This document shows positions 26,101 to 38,100 of a stretch of 64,000 bases of DNA, piece after piece. The notes beneath the pieces are model-generated. The model saw nothing but the letters and a program-made list of their open reading frames with translations, searched no databases and had not been told where the DNA came from. Origin of the DNA: Maniola hyperantus (taxonomy: Eukaryota > Arthropoda > Insecta > Lepidoptera > Nymphalidae); the NCBI RefSeq assembly GCF_902806685.2, contig NC_048538.1, forward strand, positions 11,966,001 through 12,030,000, read 5' to 3'. A program made the position numbers and the translations under genes. Each line of letters opens with the position of its first letter. Position 1 is the stretch's first letter.

Positions 26101-29100
26101 TTAAATAAACACGTTGTGTTCAGTCATTACTATTGCAGTTAGATATCTAAGAATAACTTTTACAATATAACTATTAGACAGATAAGACATGTAGACGATT
26201 AGCTTAGGGATTAATTTCTATAATTACTAAGTTTAGAGGATGAGTAGGAATATTTCATCTTAATAGATTTTCATTTGCGTAGTTTGATAAATATTCCTAT
26301 CTAGAATTAGTTTAGAATTTTGTTTAATCAATTAAAATAATATAATCGAGCTTGGAAAGTGTTATTTTAATACTTAATTGAATATTTGCTATAATTATAA
26401 TGTATACTTATCTAGATACTATATACCTACTTTGTGTTTCAAAGTTATTTCTCTATATTTTATATATTTACACTGCTTAAGCGATAATGTTATCATTAAT
26501 AATATTTATTGTTGTTGTTGTGTAATATTTTTGGATGCAAGTATTTTATGCTACCTTCTTCGTGTTAATGTTATTATAACAGTTTAATGTTTTCGAAGAT
26601 CCAAAAAATGATAAAATATGTCCCGCTCAAACAATGGGTAGAAGGGATTATCAACGAATCGTGGCAAAGTCGTTGCTTTATCGCCGCGCCTCGCAATAAA
26701 TGATTTCATCAAAATTAATTACGAAATATATATATAAGTTAATTCGATCATAAAATCGCTACGTGTGCGACCGTCCTTATCGCCATCCTCTAAACTAGTC
26801 ATAAATAAAATAAGCATAAAAATTATGTCGTGTAATGTAATTATACAATACTTATATTTAATGTGTGGCTTTTGGTCATAAATGAAACCTGTTATAAGTA
26901 CTATCGTTGAATTCGTCATTAAAATAATAGCTTCGCATTTAAACGTATCTGCCTATATAATATGCATACGTATTTTAATGTACTATTTAATAAAATTAAT
27001 ACACGCGGAAAAATATAATTTATGATCAGTTTAAAATATTCCGGGTGTGAGATAAGCATTAAACATACCCGATGTTTTATCTACGTAAGATAAACCAAAA
27101 TTTAAAAAATATTAGGTGTTGAACTTGATATGTACAAAAGATTTAAATATATCAACCGTAACATGAACCTATCCCCTGCAAATTGGTTGTGCGTGATACA
27201 GATAGAGATTGATCATAAAAAAACATCACGATATTTGTGTGTCAGAAATTAAAAATACCTACCTATTAGAGATTTATAAGTTTTACCATGAAATTATTAC
27301 TAATTTCCTAAAGGGCTATCATATCTCGCTCACGTCGCTCGACGCGTTTAAATTCTTTGTTGGCATTATATTATTTTCCATTCCATGTTAATTTTACAAA
27401 GCGCAGACATATCTGGGCTCCGGATAACGTAGTTACTTTTTGACATACTTTTGTTTTATTTAAGCGCCGCGGTTCTGTCGGAGCCCTCCCCAGTTTCGTG
27501 GCGGGCTTTGTAGCTTTTTTATTTTGTTGCCGCAGGTGTAGTGGGAGTTATACCGGCGGAAAGTGGTGTGATGGTCGGTGTGGAGTATGTAAACCCGGGC
27601 GGGCACGGCTCGTAGGCCGCAGCCGCCGCCCGCGCCGCGCCTCGACTGCCACGAGCCCCGACCTTACCGCTCTTTATCCCGGAACAACCGTTAACGGCTC
27701 CCGGAATATCTTACGAAAACAAATAAATCTTTTCTAAAGCGAACATCTCTTTGGTATCACGCCCTCCATTTTCCCCGAATCGCAGCTAAGGAATGCAATG
27801 TCGCAAACTCGTGCCATAAATTATAACAATGGCAGCGATAATTCGCAGATGCGTACGTGAGCATATCGCCCGACTAGGTTGCCCTTATAGCTCGATACGA
27901 TGTTTTAACATAATCAAATTAACGCGGTTTCCTTCAGGAAGTTTATCCAATATATTAGATAAAATAATTTAGGTATTAAAGCACAATTTTTTAATTATTG
28001 TAATGATGTAACCCATGTGTCAAATATTCTAATGTGTAAGTTAAGTCACTAGCATTGTTCTTATCACTGTTTCGACATATCGTCTTTAATTTAATCGTAA
28101 GGTTATGGTATTGTGAAGCCAATATATTTTAAAATAAAGGAATTTTCCGCTATATAAGCAAAAAACGTTTTATCGTTTACTGTCCAACTAATCGTTCGAC
28201 TATCGAGGTCGATCACAGCCCACTTATTTAACATTCATTCGCTTATTTATCGATTGCGACCAAAATAAACCTAAAGAAATAGTACCTATGTAGCGTGGAG
28301 TCGGCTAGCGTGCGGTGAAGTTTGATAATTCCTTATTATAATGTACGCGGTTTAAATGAATGTTAACGTTGGCTTTCCGTTTTCTGACTCATCCAATGCG
28401 GCACATGCAGCCTGGTGTCCGCGGCGCGCGCCCCCACGGCAGGCCGGTAAGCGCACGCTGTGCGAGCAGGGGCAGGTGTCGTGTCGTGTCGACGACACTG
28501 CCCTCGCCGGAGCGAGCACGTGCGACCGCGGTCTCGCCGCCGCATCTTCGGCATTCCTCACATTCTACACGCTCGCCCTCAGAATGCAGCCCGCGGACCA
28601 GCCCCGCAACTATTTTGCATAGTTCAATGCAACTCGCCTGCACTCACTTGTTTCAGAATGTAGATTTATTCTCGGCGAGGAACACAGTCTCTCGCCCGTA
28701 TATTCAATTCACTTCTAATACTTTACGACTTTTTTATTCCTAAAACGAATAACTTTTGAGGGGCTTTGATAGTAATTGATGAGCTCGCAAATAAATACAT
28801 AGATGAGGCGGCAAATGGCCACGTGTTGCAACAGTGTCAATTCCTTTACTATTTTTTTAATTACGATACATAATAAAAATGTGTTAGTACCTACCTTTAA
28901 GATTTAGTGCTTGCTGTGTAGGTCGGAACGCTGCCATGCGTATTCGTTCCGTACTTTTTTATCTATATTATTAGATATTTTGACTCTAGATATTCCTAGT
29001 TTAAGTTAGTATCGGCGAATCTACATCGCCAATAGATTAAGAGTGCTGTGTATGGATGGGTCAGAGTTATTTTTAGTTATTTTTTTTTCGTGAATGTCAT

Positions 29101-32100
29101 AGATGTTATTACCTCTTAAAGTAATCCGTTAGCCTAGCAAGCTCCATCGCCCGTACCTTTTTATAGTAGAATTTCATTGATGAAATGCTAACCTGGAATC
29201 TATTAGCGTTCCAATTTCTTCTAGACTATAATATAAAGTACCACTACAGCTGATTATGGAACCATTAAAACTACTGTATCAAATTTATCATCCTCTGTGT
29301 AAGCATATCGTAATGTCTCTATATCAGGAGTTTAGAAAATATTTGTACGCTTGTATGACAAAGGATGATAGATTTGTGTACCAGAATTCCAATAGTGACA
29401 TGTTCATGTCGACTCAAATGAAAACGATAGTGTTGTCGCAATACAAGAGAAACAGCAGTTTGGTGAATGGAGTGTGCCGTCCGCTACAGGAATAGGGCGA
29501 GTAACATTTATCTTTGAAATTTGAACTAAAGTTTGACCAGTATCTCCGTTGAAGACATAGAATAGTGTAGGCAAAATTATACGTAAGCTGAGTTTCTGTT
29601 GTGAAGATTTTTTATAAAAAAGTGTGGTAGATTGTTAGTGTTCTCGACTTATAAGTATGTTAGTAAAGCGTAGAAAATAAAAAATAGAAATAGCATAGAC
29701 AAAAAATTAGAAGGCCAAAAGCCTAACCTTAAGTAAGCAGAATTTGTAGACTCGATCTGGCGATTTATAAGATTTTACTAGCGGTGTATCTGAGTATAGT
29801 TATAGTCTTAGTATTTTATGGCGGGCGAATTCCTTCCTATTGTAAATTAGTGAAGCTTAAAAATTAGCGTGGAAAGGTTCGTTCCGAAGTTTTCAAAAGC
29901 CGGAAAATAAATAATTGCTTTATTTTAACCATTTAGCGGGTAGTTAAGTAAGCGATCGAAGCGGTAGAAATTTGTCGGTAAAATATTGTGATGGTGGTGC
30001 AAACTCTTTTTATAGTGGTATTTGTTATAATTAGAATTAAGAAATAGAATAGTATTGTATTTTAAACTGTTGTGCCTTAGGCTAAAGGTATTCTAGGCTG
30101 GACATAAAATATTGGAAAACTAATTTCATGCCATTAGACTCTGTAGTCATATTTCTGATTTAAAACATAGAATAGAAAATGTAATAACTTTTGCTGTAGC
30201 TGTTAATGTAGATGTAAGCGGTGTCTGCCGCAAGTATTTTATAATTTGAATACATGGTTAGACGATGTTTTATAATATTCAGTAGACGAGTTTTGAAAAT
30301 TTTCTCTATTTTACAAAGTGTGATTTTATATTTCTGGGTTCATTTTAGCTTTTTGATATCGCTTTTCATGTTTCAACGATGTATGACTGAACCAAGGTAA
30401 ACGATCGAAGTGAATAAAACAGGTCTTCATAATATTATACGGATGCAGATTAACTATATGGTGAAATGCAATAAAATACTATTTTAGTGTGAGATTTAAA
30501 GAACGGACACGAGCTTTCATTGAATCACAAACTAGAGGGTGGCGCATGCGAAACGGGTAGCATCGCGTAGAGATTCCATTAATTTGCAATTGAGATAAGT
30601 CCCAGATGATAAACCAACGTATCATCCACTAAAGCGTATCATCTTCGCGGCGAGTTATTGATGGCAGCTATTAAATATACGTTTTCGGTCTGTACGAGTA
30701 TGTGGGGCTCACGTGTAGGCTGAAATAAAACATTTCAATCGCGCCGAGTAGGGAGATGAAGAACGGGGATCTTTTTCTCGAGCGGCATGAGTACTCAATT
30801 TTGATACCGAAGAGTTTTCTTCTAAACTTTGGTAATATGTACGATACACTTGTAGGTAGGCACCTGAAAATATACGGGATTTTGCGTATTTTTATTTGTT
30901 AGACTCCAAACATTTTTTTTTTTCAATTTTAACACGTCTATCTATTAAGCTAACTTTTTGGATTTCAACTTTGAACTTTACGGCTTCAGAATAAGATTCC
31001 AATAGGCACCTCATTCATATTATTTTCATCTTACGAATATTTTCTACTCTTAAGAATTTTAAAGAAATATTTTATTGCATTAATCTAATTGTATTTTTAG
31101 TTCTAAAATCGTTTAGCACTTTAAAATTTAAACCTAATTAAAGAGGTTCCAATTTGTTTCATTAATTAAAGTCTTATAATAAAGTCTTATAAACGTAATA
31201 GTTTAGTCAATTATATTTTTCGACATTGTTACACGTAAAAAAAGTAATACCAACTCATGGTTTCAAGGGTGGGCGTTAAGGTGAAGTACGCTCTGTGAAT
31301 ATTTTGTTCGGCCGTCATCCCACTTCTGAAGAAGAATTATTAACTTTCCCCGAACTTCCCAATTATGAAAGTTCGAATAGCTCTCGCAAGACGGCCTCTG
31401 AATTTATAGATGAATATGTGCTTCCCGTAAGGTGAGAGGCTTACTTGGGGTGCGAATCACCTTACCTCTATAAAGTCCCTACGACTTCGCAGCTAAGCCA
31501 ATAAAATTGGAAATTGCCTGGTGCAAACTTGTAAAATTATTTCGTATTCCTTGTATTTTATTAGAATATACTTTGTGGTAAACATACTTTTATTTTACCC
31601 ACAATTTGCTGCATACCACGTAATACTTACAGTAATTTTATATCTAATAAAAAGGAGGAGAGCAAATTTTGAAAGTTTGTGTAGGTTTAAATAATAATAT
31701 GTGAAGGGAACCACTGGACACTGCATCTATTTAAAAAACTCTTTCGCCATTTGAAAGGTGCATTATTTCAGATGGATGTAGGCTATTATATACTATATAA
31801 CCCGGGTGAAGTCGGGGCGGGCTGCTAGTTTTTTTTTATAAACTGAATGTTTTATTCCAAATAAAGCTGGAAAACACTCAATGCTCATCCATAAAATCAT
31901 AAACAACTTAACCATTTACACACAAATTACATCTAAAACATGTGTTGCACTATAATGTACAAAGTTAGCGTCCGCCACAGCTGATATGACCTGTGTGCTT
32001 AGTACGAGATTTTACATCGCACCCAACGTTAATAGAATTCGAGTTCAAAACACAATAATAGCTCGTTCCCACTTGTCGGCTGTCGACCCGGATTTTAATA

Positions 32101-35100
32101 AAAAGTGTAACTCATTTGTATTTTATTTATTTTATTTCCATTACATACCTATATATTCCATACGATGTTCCAGTGGCAGAACATTTTATGTGAAGCTATT
32201 CACACTTGTCTTAAACCGATTTCGTGTCAAAATGTTCTGCCACTGGAACATCCGATTAAAATCTGGGCCCGACAGCCAACAAGTGGAAAAAGGCTCTAAC
32301 GTCAAAGTAAAATGGCCCTAAAGTCCCTTGATTAAAAGTCAAAAATTCGTGCCACCTATTTTAATTTCGTTGCCAGCTGTGATATCCTAGTGGTTAAGAG
32401 ATCCGCCTCTTAATTGGAGGTCGGGGGTTCGATTCCGGGCAAACCCCTCTAACTTTTGGGAGCTATGTGCGTTTTAAGTAATTAAATATCACTTGCTTTA
32501 CCTAACCGTACAGAAAAACATCGTGACCTGACGGTGAAAGAATATGTACATCGTGAAGAAACTTGCATGCCTAAAAGTTCGACATAATGTTCTCAAAGGT
32601 GTGTGAAGTCTTCCAATCTGCACTTGACCAGCGTGGTAGGCTATGGCCAAAACCTTTCTCATTTTGAGAGGACTCTGTAGTGAGCCGGTCATGGGTTGAT
32701 CATGATGATAATTTTAATTTCGTAGCGTTTCCATTCGGATCGCTAGCTGTAGAAATATGGGCAAAACTGAACTATAAAACAAGATAGTCGAGGTATATAG
32801 GTTGAAATGTTTCAAAGCTCAAATTCTATCTACGTTGATGTGATGTAAAATCTCACACTAAGCACACTGAGTACGGGAACTTACTTCACACTTCCTGGAA
32901 AAGGCAACTGTTTAAGTTGTAAATTATTTGTGGTCAGTACAGTTAGTACAAGATTGAACAATGCATTTATCGTTTATCGTTTCGTTTACTCCTCACTGTC
33001 AATGTTTACGTATTGTCCGGCAGTATGAGTTGGCCATAACAGTCAGTATTGGACTCATCGAGTAAAAGAAATAGTAAACGTGATGGTCCAACTCTCGCCA
33101 CAATTTGTCTCTCTTACACGTTCGCAAAAAAAAGGGGACAGATATACGCTGCCATTTTGTTGAGTTTGGCATTTATTATTTCGTTTATTGACGTTTTTGA
33201 CAGATTGACAATGACAGATTGACAGCGTGACAATAACAAACAAGTGACAGTCCACCACTTAGTCTATGGTGTGTGTGTCTATGGTAATTTGTCTAAGATC
33301 ACTAAAAACCTCAAGAAACTTGTGTCCAGAGCCAAATTTTCATCAGATTAAAAAAAAAGTTACCGCTTTCTAGTCTGTTACTCTGTCATTGTCAGTAAAA
33401 AAATAAATCAAAACAAACCAACGAAACCAACATAACCTTTTATCATAACTGAAACTGAGAGTTGAGACTGAAACAAACGGAACAATCGCTTTAGTTTTAA
33501 CTAGAAAACTGAAGTTTTACTGATTATTAGGTATATATTATTGTACGTAATACAACTTTGTAGAAACAACTTCGACAAGGAAGCTGACAGAAAAATAAGC
33601 TGGGCTGGGCAGCATTTGGAAAATTGCGTCAAGTCTTCAATTCGTCGATACCCCAAAGCCTAAAGACGAAAGTCTTTAATGAATGTGTCCTACCTGTGAT
33701 GACGTATGGTGCTGAAACGTGGACACTGACAGTTGGCCTTGTCCACAAGTTCAAAGTCGCTTAGCGGGCTATGTTGGGTAACTCTGAGGGACAAAATCCG
33801 TAACAACGAAATCCGTTGGATGACCAGAGTGACTGACATAGCCCAACGAATTAGAAATCTGTACTGGCAGTGGGCAGGCCACGTCTGCCGCAGAACCGAT
33901 GGGGCAGACGTGTTCTGAAGTGGAGACCGCGTATCAGCAAGCGCAGTGTGGGACGACCTCCAACCCGCTGGACTGACGACCTTAAGTAAGTTTACTCTCT
34001 CTCTTCGGATCACGCTCACATAATGTACTAATTACTAGGTAATACAAATCTCTTGATCTGAATTTGGACACATAGACAAGTGGCCAGGTTTGAAGAGTAT
34101 AGTTAAATCATAACATAACTTCATATGTACCTACCTACTTAAATAATTACTGTCTACTAGGTACCTAGCATTAAATGAGTTCAAAAAGGGCTGAGCCATC
34201 ATTAATAATTATATTTGTTAGAACAGTTTTGACTACTGACCGCTTGATAAATGACAACACATTTTAGACATAATCTTGTGGTACACTGAAGTTAAAGTTG
34301 CAATAAAACATCTAGGTAATCTATTACAGAAAGGCAACTCTTTAATAATCAATTCAGTTTTCTTTGTTTAAGACATGTAATTAAGTTCGGGACCTTGAGT
34401 TTGAGCTGTATTTTAGTGTATGTATAAAGGTTATCTGTCTATCTATCTGCTGGCTTTTTACAGCTCATCCGTTCAACCAATTTTGACAAAAGGTACAAAG
34501 ATCTTTCATCCTGGGGATGGATATAGCCTATTTTTAAATAAACTAGGCTCTGAAAATCGAACAGTTCCCACAAGATAAATGAAGTTGCGAGTATAAATTA
34601 TTTAGTGTGGAGCTTTGTTACATGCTGGAGAAGGAGATAGGCTACTTTTACCCTTTAAATCAGCGCGGATAAAGTCACGGGCATCATCTACTTATTAATT
34701 AATATTATAAATAAAACTTAGACCTCATTAAGATAGATAGTAAAATAAGAAGAATAGTTCTTGTCTAATTAGCAATTTAAAAAATTAAAGATCAATAATT
34801 TCTATTTTTTCAGTGATAACTGTGGACCAGTTAGTTACGTTATGTTAACAGCCTGTGAATGACCACACCACCTGCCTAATCCACTTTGTTAGAAGAATGC
34901 AAGTTGATTTTGCTGCATCAAGACTACACTCTACAGAATCCTCATAAGTCATCTAAGTGCAGTAACACTGCGCAACAAACTACAGTTTTATAACAATATA
35001 AAAATTTAATAGTAAATAAAATGTTTTTTGTCTCTGCTTTTCTATTATGAGTATGTTATGAGTATACATAGTCTGTGTCAATCTTGATACAAGAGGTCGG

Positions 35101-38100
35101 TGTCATTAGATATTAGTCTTAGTTAGAAAAAGTCATCTTGTGATTTGTGATTATTAAATTATAATATATTTTCTATACACTTGATGCAGGCTATTTTATT
35201 GTCATATTATTTATACTAAAGTATTATAAATTATACATGGTGTCAGAAGTGTCGTGGAAAAAACCATGCCGGACACAAAAGTTGAGAGACAGCACGAAGG
35301 ACAAACAAATGTCACCGAAGTCACATCAAAAAGGCTCAATATAGTCGGAAACGTTAAGCCTATGAGCCTGGAGGGCAATTGTGCAGTTAATTGGAAGAAG
35401 TGGCAACAAGCATTTGGCATATTTTTAAAGGCAAGTGGCCTTTCCGAGGAATCTGATGCAAGAAAAGTCGCAGTATTTTTACATTTTATAGGCAGTGAAT
35501 GCCTGGAAATATTCAACACTTTCAGTCTAGACATAGAAGAAATTACGTACAGTCAACTAATAAAGAAATTTGAAGAATATTTTGTGCCGAAAAGAAACAT
35601 AACCTATGAATGCTACAAGTTTTTTACAACAAAACAAAATGTAGGTGAAAGTCTGGAAGACTTCTTAACACGTTTAATAAACAAAAGTAAGTCCTGCGAA
35701 TTCGAGAGTTTACAAGAAAGAATGATAAAGGATATTTATATCACTAACATGCATGAAAATTATCAACATGTTCGGGAAAAACTTTTACTCGAAGAGGATT
35801 TGACCCTAGAACGGGCAAGGAATCTGTCAAAAACTATAGTGTCAGCAAAGTCTCATGCAGCCGAATTCAAGGAATCTACTAATGTGTTCTTCCAACGTCA
35901 GTCACTCAGTCAGTCTATGTCACAGTCAAGAGCAAGGTCGCAGTCAAGAACAATGGCTCAGTCAAGAAATAGATCACAGTCTCAAAATAGGAATATATGT
36001 ACTCGGTGTGGACAAGTTCATCGATTTAAATGTCCAGCGCGCAATGCAAGGTGCAAAAAGTGTTCATTTTTAGGTCATTATGCAGCATTTTGTAAGTCTA
36101 AACAAGTGAAATATGTACAACAAGAGGATAATGATACATATGAAGGTAATGAGTCAAACTGTTTATTTGTCGGGCATTTAAATTCAAGTCTATCTACAAA
36201 TGCAGATTGGAGTGTTAATTTTTTAATTAATAACATAAATGTACAGTGTATTTTAGATACAGGAAGTGATGCTAATGTCATGTCATATAATTTGTTTCAG
36301 TCATTAAATGTCATTGAGAATTTGTCACCTTGTCATGCCAAAGTAACGTCTTATTGTGGAAATAGTATTCCAATATTAGGTCAACAAAAGCTTGAATGTA
36401 CCTATCATATAAATAGTCAATCTCAGTCAAAAACAATTAATTTTATTATAGCAAATGTGTCGTCTCCAACTGTCATTGGTAAAAGTACATGTACAGAGTT
36501 AGGTCTTATTAAAAGAGTCTTTAATATAGCCAAGTCAGATGATTGTCAAAGTGTATGTCAGAATTATGAGTCAAACCCAGTCACAAGTCATTGTCAAAGT
36601 GTATGTCAGAACTATGAGTCAAATCCAGTCACAAGTGATAGTCAAACTCTGTCCGAGTCTCATAATTGTCAAGTTAACAATAATAATTGTCAGTCACAGT
36701 CACATTATAAAAATAATTGTCATGTTCAGTCACATTTACAGTCATATTATATTAATAATAATAATGATTTACAGAGTCTTTTGTCTAAGTATAAATCTGT
36801 ATTCGATGGATTGGGCTGTCTACCTGGTGAGTGTCACATTACTGTCAATAAAGATGTCCGTCCCAAAATTGATCCACCACGGAAAGTTCCATTCTCATTA
36901 CATGATAGACTGAAGAAGGAATTGGACCATATGGAAAGTCTGGATGTCATCACCAAGGTTACCGAGCCAACGTCATGGGTGAGTTCACTTATTTTAGTCG
37001 AAAAGAAAAATGGTCAACTTAGAGTCTGTCTTGACCCAAGAAATTTGAACGAAGCGATATGTAGATCACATTATCCAATACCTACTATTGATATTGTGCG
37101 ATCCAAGCTACATGGAGCATCATATTTTTCTACGCTGGATGCTAGCAGTGGATTTTGGGTTATCTGTCTTGATTTAGAAAGTTCAATGTTGTGTACATTC
37201 AACACCCCATTTGGCCGGTACAGGTTTAAGAGATTACCTTTTGGTATCAACTGTGCCCCTGAAATATTTCATAGAATTATGACAGAAACATTTGGTGTAC
37301 TACCTGGAGTCATGGTGTATGCTGATGATATTTTAGTCTATGGCAAGGATCGTCAAGAACATGATGAAAATCTACAAAGAGTGTTTAAAAAAGCTCAAGA
37401 AGTCAACCTAAAGTTTAATAAAAGTAAGTGTAAATTTGGTCATACACAAGTGAAATATTTAGGACATATATTTTCAAAAAATGGAGTGTCCCCCGACCCA
37501 GATAAAGTCAGGGCTATCAAAGATATGCCGTCGCCTGTCTGTCTCAAGGATCTACAAAGATTTCTAGGAATTTTAAATTATCTGGGAGGATTTATTAAGA
37601 ATTTGGCAGAGGAAACTGAACCTCTACGTCTATTATTAAAAAAGTCAAGCGAATGGTCATGGAATGAGAGTCATGAAGCTACATTTACACGTCTAAAAAA
37701 TATTATTTGTCAAGCGCCAGTCTTATCACACTATAATGTCAAAAAGTCAGTAGTCTTGTCAGTCGATTCAAGTCAGTCAGCAGTTGGTGCAGTCTTGCTT
37801 CAAGATAATCATCCAATTTGTTATGCTTCTAAAACATTAACGTCAAGTCAGAAGAACATGGCACAAATTGAAAAAGAACTATATGCCATTGTCTTTGGAT
37901 GTATTCGATTTCATCAATATCTTTATGGTAAAATAGTCACAGTAGAAACAGATCATCGTCCATTAATTACTTTATTTAAAAAGCCTTTAGCTGAAGTCCC
38001 AACACGTCTGCAGAGGTTAATGCTGAGATTACAGTCCTACGACCTAAAGGTTGAATACAAACCTGGCACTAAAATGTATATTGCCGATTCTTTATCACGT

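Noticed and set aside
28356..28743. Multiple 60-127 codon frames in both directions
   Set aside because: CpG-rich composition lowers stop frequency in all frames; no family resemblance or clear splice context.
32424..32440. B-box sequence as a true tRNA gene
   Set aside because: The head lacks a full cloverleaf and is followed by the SINE body; it is a tRNA-derived SINE.
35254..35256. GTG start for gag-pol
   Set aside because: Eukaryotic initiation there is implausible; ATG at 35266 is the first in-frame start.
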